Origin: a virus
Length of the DNA: 24,763 nt
Virus record (IMG/VR): IMGVR_UViG_3300031234_000037
Span: 1-24,763 of that record
Strand: one strand, 5' to 3'
The notes under the pieces are model-generated. The model made no database searches. It was not told the DNA's origin and worked only from the letters and a program-made list of their open reading frames with translations. Within the stretch, counting starts at the first letter, position 1. Each line of letters begins with the position of its first letter. Positions 13,068 to 19,511 of the stretch are shown one piece after another. The translations under genes and the position numbers were made by a program.

Positions 13068-13415
13068 CTACACGTCCATCTCGGTGCCATCGGCGCGGTG
13101 CACTGTTACCTCGGAAGCCGGGAACGCGGCGCGTACGTCCGCGATCTCCTGGCTGAGCGTCAGGGCCACGTCGGTCTGCGTGGCTAGCCGCAGCAGGATG
13201 ACGCCCATGGCCTTCATGGCGGGTTCGCCGCACTGCCGCGCCCAGTTCTCGGCCCAGATGGTGAGGATGCGCAACTCACGCTTGGTCAGGGTGACGGTTA
13301 CCGTGTCGGCAAGATCGGCGGGCGGGAATCCGGTATCACCACACGCCGGGCAGGCGTTCAGTGCCTCGTCGGTGCTGGTCTGGTTACCGCAGGCAAGGCA
13401 GAGCAAATCGGCCAC
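13068..13415 (-). CDS. Zinc-ribbon protein in head-tail joining cluster, 115 aa
   Basis: GTG at 13415. The N-terminus has LCLAC and CPACG separated by about 15 residues, a two-CxxC zinc ribbon. A helical segment (TLTKRELRILTIWAENWARQ) and a C-terminal strand-rich part with EIADVRAAFP follow. It sits between the papain-like gene and the tail terminator candidate, eight bases before the latter. Zinc ribbons in this slot are not a standard connector. It could be a head completion protein or an accessory factor. No family is recognised. Confidence 0.75.
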   Translation of the reverse strand: MADLLCLACGNQTSTDEALNACPACGDTGFPPADLADTVTVTLTKRELRILTIWAENWARQCGEPAMKAMGVILLRLATQTDVALTLSQEIADVRAAFPASEVTVHRADGTEMDV

Positions 13416-13430
13416 TGCCGGCCCCCGCTC

Positions 13431-14399
13431 TCACCAGGCCAGCGCCCACACCTCGTGTGCGTAGTCCAGCACTTCCCCGTCCAGCAGGACGCCCCACGAC
13501 GCCGCCAGGCCCCCCGTGACCGCCACGCAGTGCCACTCCCACCCCGGCACCAGTACGGCCGCCACAGCCCCGTCAGGGAACGCGTCAGTCGTATAGGCCG
13601 TAGATGGCCGGATGCCTGCCAGCCCGCGTACGGCCAGCGTTTCCATCACGTCAGCCAGCACCGGGCCCTCGTCCTCGGTGCCCCCGGCGGCGAAGTGGAG
13701 CGCGTACACGTCGTCGTCGGCGGCCCGCCACCCTGTGAGCGCCAGGAGCGAGTTCGCTGCGGCGACGGAGGAACAGCAGGGCAGGATCTCGTTGCAGGCC
13801 ACCCACTGCGCGCCGAGGGACGGCCGGGCCAGGGTGGGTTTCACCGCTGCCGCCGCTGTCTTGCCTGCCGCTTTCACTGCCGCAGTCTTGGACGCCAGCC
13901 CTTTCGCGGTCGCTGAGGCGGTCTTGTGCGCGGAGGCCTTCGCCGTACGGGAAGCGGTGGCGTGCGCGGTCGCCCTCGCCGTCGCACTGGCGGTGTTGTG
14001 CGCGGTCAGTTTCGCCGTGGCGCTGGCGGTCTTGGAGGCGGTGGCGTGGGCGGTGGCCGCAGCCGTTTTGCTCGCCGTGTCATGCGCGGTCTGGCGGGCG
14101 GTCGCGCTCGCCGTCTTCGACGCCGTGGCACGGGCTGTGGCTGCCGCTGTCTTCGCCGCTGACGCCGCCGCCGTCTTGTGCGCGGTCGCCCGTGCGGTCG
14201 CTGACGCGGTGGCCTTAGCTTTGGCGCTGGCCGTCTTGGATGCGGTGGCCGCTGCGGTGGTCTTGGCGGTCTGCGCCGCCGTTTTCGCTGCTGCCGCTTT
14301 CGCCCCGGCCGATGCTGTGGCACTGGCGGTAGAGGCTGCCGCCTTCGCTGCGGTGGTCCGGGCTGAGGCGGAAGCCTTGACGGAGGCCGGTGTCTTCAC
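13431..14399 (-). CDS. Ala/Thr/Lys-repeat protein with C-terminal papain-like domain
   Basis: 322 aa, GTG at 14399 with GGGGAG five bases upstream. Residues 10-190 are low-complexity repeats of TASKTASATA / ARATAH type, with Lys, Arg or His at regular intervals, like histone-H1-type tails. Residues 195-322 form a compact domain: C208-C209 opening a helix (CCSSVAAANSL), GLAG at 259-262, H290 in EWHCVAV, and SWG at 301-303. This matches the papain-like cysteine peptidase fold seen in other actinobacterial phages, with Cys and His conserved; the residue before SWG is Ala where papain has Asn. The gene lies just after the connector. It could be a structural protease or DNA-binding head protein. 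Confidence 0.72.
   Translation of the reverse strand: MKTPASVKASASARTTAAKAAASTASATASAGAKAAAAKTAAQTAKTTAAATASKTASAKAKATASATARATAHKTAAASAAKTAAATARATASKTASATARQTAHDTASKTAAATAHATASKTASATAKLTAHNTASATARATAHATASRTAKASAHKTASATAKGLASKTAAVKAAGKTAAAAVKPTLARPSLGAQWVACNEILPCCSSVAAANSLLALTGWRAADDDVYALHFAAGGTEDEGPVLADVMETLAVRGLAGIRPSTAYTTDAFPDGAVAAVLVPGWEWHCVAVTGGLAASWGVLLDGEVLDYAHEVWALAW
13830..14390. repeat. Low-complexity repeat tract coding for Ala/Thr/Lys region
   Basis: About 560 bases are built from short variants of a GGCGGT/GTGGC/CTTGG theme (plus strand), encoding imperfect 4-8 residue repeats of the protein at 13431-14399. The degenerate DNA repeat is prone to slippage, so copy number may vary between relatives. 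Confidence 0.75.
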
Positions 14400-14418
14400 G
14401 GCGGCTCCCCGAATGCGG

Positions 14419-14430
14419 GATGATCAGCGG
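14419..14430 (+). promoter_or_regulatory. Leaderless-type promoter -10 (GATGAT) of island 3
   Basis: GATGAT at 14419-14424 is followed by six bases and the GTG at 14431. TTCACG lies 18 bases upstream of it as a possible weak -35. There is no Shine-Dalgarno for the plus-strand gene. Confidence 0.6.
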
Positions 14431-14766
14431 GTGAGCAACACCCCTGAGCGTGATGCCATGCGCGCGCAATGCGAGGCGAACGGATGGCGCTGCCCCTCGT
14501 GCCAAGTGAACTGGGCCGACTTGCCTGCCGGACATGACCTCCGGTTCGACGGCGAATCGCGGGCCGGTCTCACACCAGACGCCACGGCTAAGTGCGCGGA
14601 CGGCCAGCCGGTGCCTTTTGGTGAAATGGACTTCACGGCATTCCAACTCGCCGCGAGCACGCAAGCGCTGGACGACTACCGCGCAGGAATGGGCGAACGC
14701 CGGCCAGTTGACGTTGTTACCGCGTTTCCGCAGCTCAGGCCCTCGTATAAGGCGCCAAGCGCATGA
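14431..14766 (+). CDS. Plus-strand protein with CPSC motif, 111 aa
   Basis: GTG at 14431 placed six bases after GATGAT, without a ribosome-binding site. The N-terminus is MSNTPERDAMRAQCEANGWRCPSCQ. One CPSC plus an earlier Cys and later Cys could form a small zinc knuckle. A hydrophilic middle and a helical AFQLAASTQALDDYRA end follow. No family is recognised. The gene is divergent from the Ala/Thr/Lys-repeat gene and ends 32 bases inside the convergent connector gene. I rejected longer upstream starts because they would lie inside the repeat region of the opposite gene. Confidence 0.72.
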   Translation: MSNTPERDAMRAQCEANGWRCPSCQVNWADLPAGHDLRFDGESRAGLTPDATAKCADGQPVPFGEMDFTAFQLAASTQALDDYRAGMGERRPVDVVTAFPQLRPSYKAPSA

Positions 14767-15397
14767 GGGCATCCACATGCAATTCTTCGGGGTTATGGTC
14801 ACTGGCAGCGGGATTCAATTCCCGCACAATCAGGTACGCGGCCATGAACTTGCACGCCCTGACCAGATCGGCAGGCACGGCGACCGTGTATCCCCCCGAG
14901 TAGGTCACCTGTATGCGGCTGCCGATGGGCATGAACAATCCCAATTGAAACCACAGGTGCCCGGTGTCCGGTTCCGGCCCGTTCAGGATCTGCCCCACGT
15001 TGAGGCCCTGCGTCCCGCCGTACGACCGGATGATCGTCACGCCCACGTTCGAGTAGGCCCACATGTCCGGGTACCGCACCGCGCACTCGTCCACCCACAC
15101 ATGCCGTACGAGGGATGACGCGCCGATCGCCTGCGCGTAGGAAGCGCCCAACGTGGACTGGATGTCCATCGGGATGTTGGCGCTGTCGCTGTATTCGTCG
15201 GGGTCGATGACGGACGCCCGGTGAGTCTCCGTCACGGTGAACGGCGCCAGGCGGCGGGAGGTCTCGCTCTCGCACATCCGGGTGGCCTCGATGAGGACAT
15301 CAGCGAGGGCGGTGGGCGAGTAAAACGCCGCGAGGTCGCCGAACGGCCCTTCACTGAATTGCGCGGCATCGCACAACGGGGTCGGGCTGTCGGCCAC
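14735..15397 (-). CDS. Head-tail connector / adaptor protein
   Basis: 220 aa, GTG at 15397 with GGGGG seven bases upstream. A helical N-terminus (LADVLIEATRMCESETSRRL) leads into a strand-rich middle (VRHVWVDECAVRYPDMWAY, VGVTIIRSYGG, RIQVTYSGGYTV). A C-terminal helix pair (DLVRACKFMAAYLIVRELNP) ends it. This helix-strand-helix plan resembles head completion/adaptor proteins that extend the portal. The gene lies downstream of the capsid gene and upstream of the tail terminator candidate, the usual slot. The connector role is moderate in confidence. Its 3' end overlaps a plus-strand gene by 32 bases. Confidence 0.65.
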   Translation of the reverse strand: MADSPTPLCDAAQFSEGPFGDLAAFYSPTALADVLIEATRMCESETSRRLAPFTVTETHRASVIDPDEYSDSANIPMDIQSTLGASYAQAIGASSLVRHVWVDECAVRYPDMWAYSNVGVTIIRSYGGTQGLNVGQILNGPEPDTGHLWFQLGLFMPIGSRIQVTYSGGYTVAVPADLVRACKFMAAYLIVRELNPAASDHNPEELHVDALMRLAPYTRA

Positions 15398-15417
15398 GGC
15401 GACACCCCCGCAGGTGG

Positions 15418-15429
15418 GATGATCGCAGC
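15418..15429 (+). promoter_or_regulatory. Leaderless-type promoter -10 (GATGAT) of island 4
   Basis: GATGAT at 15418-15423 is followed by six bases and the GTG at 15430. The hexamer is identical to that of island 3, and the leader lacks a Shine-Dalgarno. It lies back to back with the connector gene start at 15397. Confidence 0.6.
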
Positions 15430-15717
15430 GTGGACCTTGAGAACAGGCGGCAGCTTCTCGGTTACCTGCGGCTAGCCCGCGGCTTCCAGCTCATGGGGAT
15501 CGCCATCGAGATCTTCGTGATCTGGGTGGATGCCCGCCTGCATCTGTACGCTTACGCCGCCTGCGCGGTCTTCATGATCCCGTGCTTGGCCGCACTGATG
15601 GTTGTCACGACCCGCGTCATCCGCCGGGACCGCGCCCAGTTGCGCCGCCCCGACTACGCCCAGATCGCCGGCATGGAGCGCGCGCTGTTCGGCCGCACCT
15701 TCGACCACGCGAGGTAG
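15430..15717 (+). CDS. Two-helix membrane protein, 95 aa
   Basis: GTG at 15430, six bases after GATGAT. The product starts MDLENRRQLLGYLRLARG; transmembrane helices span about residues 18-35 and 39-64. A basic segment (RVIRRDRAQLRRPDY) and a cytosolic helix (AQIAGMERALFGRTF) follow. By the positive-inside rule both ends face the cytoplasm. No family is recognised. It is a single-gene plus-strand island ending three bases before the convergent capsid-adjacent gene. It may act at the host membrane like the membrane protein of the island at 11669. Confidence 0.78.
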   Translation: MDLENRRQLLGYLRLARGFQLMGIAIEIFVIWVDARLHLYAYAACAVFMIPCLAALMVVTTRVIRRDRAQLRRPDYAQIAGMERALFGRTFDHAR

Positions 15718-15720
15718 CGC

Positions 15721-16179
15721 CTACTTCTTCCCTCCGGTGCCGCTCTTGCCCTTCTCGCCCTTGCTCTCGGCCGCTTCCTGCGCCTCCGTCCTACCTGTCC
15801 CCCGTACGGCCCTGCCCCCAGCCGTGGGTGACTCGCCCAGCGGTCCGGCCTGTGACGGGAACGCGGTAGACGCTCCTTCCACCACCCGGTCCCCGACCTC
15901 CGGGACAGGTGACTCCGACAGTGCCCGCTCGTGACCCGGCTGCCCTTCCTCGTGGAAGGGCGTGTCGGGCCGCCTGTCGGCTGCTACCTGCTCACGGGCT
16001 GCCTTACGGGGGCCGGAGTCCTCGATGTAGTCGCCCTGGTCGTCAGGGACGGAGAAGTCGTGCCCGCGGATGGCGAGGAGTTCCTTGGCGAGGTCGTCAG
16101 GAACCTCAATCGTGTCGCCGTCGTGCTCCCACTCGTAGCCGGCTACGACGCAGCCGCCGTTGGCCTTGGTCAGCTTCAT
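15721..16179 (-). CDS. Capsid-adjacent protein with disordered tail, 152 aa
   Basis: ATG at 16179 with AGGAG seven bases upstream. The N-terminal third (KLTKANGGCVVAGYEWEHDG, TIEVPDDLAKELLAI) is ordered and resembles small proteins encoded downstream of the capsid gene in actinophages. The rest is Gly/Pro/Glu/Lys-rich and probably disordered. It ends with GEKGKSGTGGKK. It may be a head completion or capsid-associated protein; the family is not named. The HNH gene separates it from the capsid gene, presumably by insertion. Confidence 0.78.
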   Translation of the reverse strand: MKLTKANGGCVVAGYEWEHDGDTIEVPDDLAKELLAIRGHDFSVPDDQGDYIEDSGPRKAAREQVAADRRPDTPFHEEGQPGHERALSESPVPEVGDRVVEGASTAFPSQAGPLGESPTAGGRAVRGTGRTEAQEAAESKGEKGKSGTGGKK

Positions 16180-16252
16180 GGTGGTCTCCTAGTGATTCGC
16201 TTGCAGATGGAGGCGCGGGGCCGGGTCAGCCGGACCCGCGCTCCCCTACTTC

Positions 16253-16897
16253 CTAGAACAGGGCGGTTGACTCGGCAGCCTTGGCCGCCGCACGCTTCCG
16301 GCGCTGCGCTTCCCGGTTGCGGATCCGCACGCAGAGGCGGCACTGCCGCCCGCCGCCGGGCTGGTTGTACGTATTCTCGGGCGTGTATTCATGGCCGGCC
16401 GGGCAGTGCGTCTTGGCCCGCTGGTGGCCGCCCTTGCCGAGACCCGATGGCGGATCATTCTTGCCCCGCCACTCCTGTGTGCGTTCCCTCTGGCACGTCT
16501 TGCAGCCACGGTCGCCGTTCGGGTACCAGTAGGTGTTCTCGAAGTCGAACGGGTGACCCTTCCAGCATTCCGTGGCCAGCACGTTCCGGGCGGCCGGGCC
16601 TTCGCCGCGCAGGATGTTGACGCGGTCGGTGACCGGCTCCAGATGATCCGGGCGAATGCACATCGTGTTCCGGCACAGGTGGTCGATGACCAGCCCGTCC
16701 GCGATGGCGGTCTTGAACAGTTCCCACGACCAGCGGTGAACGAGGCGCTTCTTGCCCTCGTACCAGAAGAAGCCGTAGCCCCGTGATCCGGGCTCGCCCA
16801 GCCAGAGCCAGCACGGGCCGAGTTCGGGGCGTGCATCGTTGATGGGGCCGTTCGGGTTAACTTTGCTCCAGAAGCGAGCGATAGTACTCTGATCCAC
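16253..16897 (-). CDS. HNH homing endonuclease (downstream of capsid gene)
   Basis: I start at GTG 16897 because GAGAGG lies seven bases upstream and the leader is homologous to that of the other HNH gene; the longer frame to 16945 runs through the leader hairpin. 214 aa. The HNH_3-type core is visible: GPCWLW at 28-33, GYGFFWYEGKKRLVHRW at 40-56, IDHLCRNTMC at 71-80, RPDHLEPVT at 82-90, and RVNILRG. H54, D72-H73 and H85 are the likely metal/catalytic residues. The tail has two copies of a C-x3-H...C-x2-C zinc motif (from C111 and from C165), then a basic end. It is a selfish free-standing endonuclease inserted between capsid and head genes. Confidence 0.88.
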   Translation of the reverse strand: MDQSTIARFWSKVNPNGPINDARPELGPCWLWLGEPGSRGYGFFWYEGKKRLVHRWSWELFKTAIADGLVIDHLCRNTMCIRPDHLEPVTDRVNILRGEGPAARNVLATECWKGHPFDFENTYWYPNGDRGCKTCQRERTQEWRGKNDPPSGLGKGGHQRAKTHCPAGHEYTPENTYNQPGGGRQCRLCVRIRNREAQRRKRAAAKAAESTALF

Positions 16898-16976
16898 TGT
16901 CGGACCTCTCACCAGGTTCGGCCACGCCCCGGGGCCTGTGCACACAGGCTCCGGGGCCTTTACGTGGCCTACTATA
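16898..16976 (-). promoter_or_regulatory. HNH leader: promoter -10, hairpin, SD (copy A)
   Basis: On the minus strand TATAGT (16971-16976) is followed by AAAGGCCCCGG. The hairpin (16926-16957) pairs GCCCCGG with CCGGGGC and GCCTGTG with CACAGGC, with one internal mismatch; GAGAGG and the GTG follow. The leader at 21795-21875 is homologous in order and sequence. The two HNH cassettes probably carry their own promoter and a structured 5' UTR. Confidence 0.6.
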
Positions 16977-17051
16977 CCGCATTCCCCGCTAAAGGCGACT
17001 TGGGTACAGCTGAATGCTGGTGAGTTGGTAAAGCCGCAGGTCAGAGGCCCT

Positions 17052-18434
17052 TTACACTGCCGTCGAGACGCGAGTCAAACGGCCACAAAAACGAGTGGCC
17101 CGAACCGCGAAACTCATGTCACCTATCAAAGCGTACGGAAGTGTATCCGGAGAAGAAGTGGTCGGGTAAATATCCACAGGCTTCGCTTCCCGGACGTACG
17201 GCCGGACAACGTTGTTCCGGTCCCGGCTGATCAGGTACAGGTTCTCCTGACCGGCGGCCGGGGGCAGCAATGACGTGTTGGTGCCGTAGTAGATGATCGG
17301 CAGGATTGCCGGCACAACTGATCCACTGGACTGCTGCGGTACCAGCGCGGTCCCGGTGTCCACGATCTGGTTGGTCACGACCGGCGTAACGCCGTCCGAG
17401 GCCAGGCCCACCGTTGCGTCAACGTAGCCGAGGAACGTCTCCGAGCCGGCCGCGCCGGCCGCCGCCGTCCTGTAGACCTTGTAGAGGATCGGGCTCAACC
17501 CGTCCTGGCCGGTTGGTGGCGTGAACGACAGGACGATCGACGTCAGGGTCGTGTTCGTGGTCACGGACACTTCCGCGCACGGGATGGTCTCGCCCTGCCG
17601 GGAGATGACCGGGCTAACCACGTACTTGTAGGTGGCCGCGTTCCCGAGCGAACCGGTATTGATGAGGCCCGGAGCGCCGGTCACGGTCCCCATCGAGTAC
17701 CCGCGCGACGCCAGGAACGACGTCTTGACCAACGGTATATTTCTGTACGTCGGCACGATAAGGCCGGTGGCGACAGTGACCGACTCGTAACGCTGCTGGT
17801 TGGTGAGAAGCTGCGCCACCTTGCTCGCTGCCGTGGACGAAAGGACGATCATCCACGTCTCGTCGAACACCGGCATGGCCGCGTTCATTTCGACCATGTC
17901 GATGAGTTCGTCGAGGAATGCGAGGGTCAGCGTGTTCCCGGCCTTGTCGAGACTGTTCTTGTACCCGGACGTGAAGTCGCTGACCAGCGTGTCCAGGCCG
18001 TCGAACTGCGGTTGCGCCTGATTCAGGGTCGATGCGGCATTGCCCCACAGGCAGCCCGCTTCCACATCCCAGTAATAGCCGCGGATTGCGCCCTGGATTT
18101 CTGTCTGACGCAAGTCCCCGATGACCTGGCGGGTGACTTCCTGCGCGTATCCGGTGACAGCGCCGACAGATTCGACGTGCTTCATCTGGTAGGAAAGCTG
18201 CACGTAGGTGGAGTTGCTTACGGGGCGTGCGCCACCGTCCGGAACGAAGCCGCCAGACGCGACGGCTGTGCGCTGATTGAAGTAGTACTGGTCCGCTTGC
18301 CATTGCTGCATGGGAATGGCACGGACCAATGGCGAATACCTGCGCTGGTATTCCAGCAGAATCGGGTCGATAATCTTCGGGATGAGGGCGGATGCGCCGG
18401 CGGCGTTCAGCGCCTCTCTCAGTTCACTAGGCAC
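17052..18434 (-). CDS. Major capsid protein (HK97 fold) with inserted Ig/FN3-like domain
   Basis: 460 aa, GTG at 18434 with GAAGGA six bases upstream. The N-terminal PKIIDPILLEYQRRYSPLVRA, the FVPDGGARPVSNSTY and VESVGAVTGYAQEVTRQVI blocks, and WDVEAGCLWG with QFDGLDTLVSDF match major capsid proteins of actinobacterial siphoviruses. Residues about 258-368, with PVISRQGETIPCAEVSV and ILYKVYRTAA, look like an Ig/FN3-type insertion before the last strands (PIIYYGTNTS, LYLISRDRNNVVRPYV, SFAVRATRF). It forms the capsid shell, and the insertion probably points outward. The protease gene is upstream and a lipoprotein gene lies between. No N-terminal delta domain is evident, in line with the separate scaffold. 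Confidence 0.88.
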   Translation of the reverse strand: MPSELREALNAAGASALIPKIIDPILLEYQRRYSPLVRAIPMQQWQADQYYFNQRTAVASGGFVPDGGARPVSNSTYVQLSYQMKHVESVGAVTGYAQEVTRQVIGDLRQTEIQGAIRGYYWDVEAGCLWGNAASTLNQAQPQFDGLDTLVSDFTSGYKNSLDKAGNTLTLAFLDELIDMVEMNAAMPVFDETWMIVLSSTAASKVAQLLTNQQRYESVTVATGLIVPTYRNIPLVKTSFLASRGYSMGTVTGAPGLINTGSLGNAATYKYVVSPVISRQGETIPCAEVSVTTNTTLTSIVLSFTPPTGQDGLSPILYKVYRTAAAGAAGSETFLGYVDATVGLASDGVTPVVTNQIVDTGTALVPQQSSGSVVPAILPIIYYGTNTSLLPPAAGQENLYLISRDRNNVVRPYVREAKPVDIYPTTSSPDTLPYALIGDMSFAVRATRFCGRLTRVSTAV

Positions 18435-18525
18435 AACGGGTCCTTCCGTTTGGCATGTGGATGGACCGTTGCCGCACGGAAGGCACCGTCAGGTGACGGC
18501 GGTCAGGGTGATGCGGGATGAAACG

Positions 18526-18930
18526 TCAGGCGTGACGCTTGGTGCTGACACAGGTGATCGCGGTGATCTTCCCGGCCGAGGTCGCGGCCTTGCACGTCTC
18601 GTGACGCAGTCCGGGGAGGGTCAGCTTGAACGTGGCAGCGAACGACGGCCCGGCGGGACCGGCCGCACCCTGCGGTCCGGTAAGACCCGCAGGCCCGGTT
18701 GCGCCAGTGGCACCCTTCGGGCCGGGGGCTGGCCACGTGAACTTGGTGTAACCCTTCGGGCAGGAGCGCCACAGGAACACGTCGCCGTTGCTCAGCCTGC
18801 GGCAGGCGTACAAGGTGGCGAGGGCCGCCTTGGCTGCTGGCGTGGAGTTCGCAGCGAGACTGGCTGTGCAGCCCGCGGCGAGGATGACCGCGACAAGCCC
18901 GGCGGCGAGAAGAACGAACCGGCCCCTCAT
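18526..18930 (-). CDS. Putative lipoprotein with collagen-like G-X-Y triplets
   Basis: 134 aa; ATG at 18930 overlaps the TGA of the protease gene (ATGA), so it is coupled to it. Residues 1-21 form a lipoprotein signal peptide: basic MRGR, a hydrophobic stretch, then LAAGC with Cys21 as the lipidation site. Residues 70-96 form nine Gly-X-Y triplets (GPKGATGATGPAGLTGPQ...), and Cys residues at 43, 57, 113 and 127 may pair outside. A secreted collagen-like lipoprotein inside a protease-capsid operon is unexpected. It may be displayed on the host envelope or be a decoration remnant. Function is unknown; superinfection exclusion by surface lipoproteins is one known precedent. Confidence 0.75.
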   Translation of the reverse strand: MRGRFVLLAAGLVAVILAAGCTASLAANSTPAAKAALATLYACRRLSNGDVFLWRSCPKGYTKFTWPAPGPKGATGATGPAGLTGPQGAAGPAGPSFAATFKLTLPGLRHETCKAATSAGKITAITCVSTKRHA

Positions 18931-19511
18931 GCGAGCACGTCCGTAACCGCGCGGCCCTTCATGATGTGCTGGTCGAGCACCGGCCCGGCGTACTGCGCCA
19001 GTTCGTCCGGGCTGTACTGGTGCAACTCCTTGTCGGGCCAGCCCGCGGGCAGGCCGTGCGAGTTCAGCGGCGCTTCCCCGCCAACCCGGGCAGTGTGCTC
19101 TTCGACGAGGCCCTTACGGCCGGGACCGCCACCTGTGGCCATGAGTTCCTGCTTGGCGGCGATGACGCGTTCCTCCACCATGCGGGCGATGCGGGCGTCC
19201 TCCGTCTCAGTGACGGGCGCGGGAACCTGCGGCACCTCGGCGGCGATCCGGGCTGCGGACCGTTCCTCGACGAGCCGGGCGATCCGCTCGTCTGCGGTTT
19301 CGGTGACGGCAGCGGCGGGGGAAGCCGTCTCTGCTGCCAAGGGGACCACGGGTGCGGCCTGTGCCGCCGCTGCGCGCTTCGCAGCCTTCCGGGCCTGCCT
19401 GTCGGCGCGGTCCTGCTCAAGCGCGGCCTTGACCGCTTCGGCGATGACGTCCTGTGCTGGTGTGACCGGCGCAGCCTCGGCCGCCGGGGTAACGGTGGCA
19501 GTCTCCGTCAT
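18927..19511 (-). CDS. Nested in-frame scaffold protein (internal start), 194 aa
   Basis: An in-frame ATG at 19511 (codon 441 of the protease) has GGGGGAGG at 19517-19524, five bases upstream; this is as strong as the genuine starts here. The product begins MTETATVTPAAEAAPVTPAQ and is almost purely helical, with charged coiled-coil segments and two VTETxDxRIARxVEER repeats, as scaffold proteins are. In lambda the scaffold Nu3 is likewise made from an internal start in the protease gene C. The arrangement gives many scaffold copies per protease. The internal start is inferred from sequence only. Confidence 0.65.
   Translation of the reverse strand: MTETATVTPAAEAAPVTPAQDVIAEAVKAALEQDRADRQARKAAKRAAAAQAAPVVPLAAETASPAAAVTETADERIARLVEERSAARIAAEVPQVPAPVTETEDARIARMVEERVIAAKQELMATGGGPGRKGLVEEHTARVGGEAPLNSHGLPAGWPDKELHQYSPDELAQYAGPVLDQHIMKGRAVTDVLA

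Noticed and set aside
13060-13233. N-terminal extension of the tail terminator candidate up to 13233
   Set aside because: The added residues are Arg/His-rich shadow sequence over the zinc-ribbon gene, and AGGGAG marks the GTG at 13059.
16253-17052. Group I intron carrying the HNH gene in the capsid gene
   Set aside because: The capsid C-terminus looks complete before the HNH cassette and no second capsid exon follows; a free-standing endonuclease fits better.
16990-17060. tRNA-like D-arm (GAGTTGGTAAAGCC) downstream of the capsid gene
   Set aside because: No T-arm or acceptor stem could be drawn, and the match overlaps the capsid gene's 3' end.
18481-18505. CCGTC/GACGG palindrome between lipoprotein and capsid genes as a terminator
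   Set aside because: Short 5 bp stem without a T run; transcription must continue into the capsid gene.
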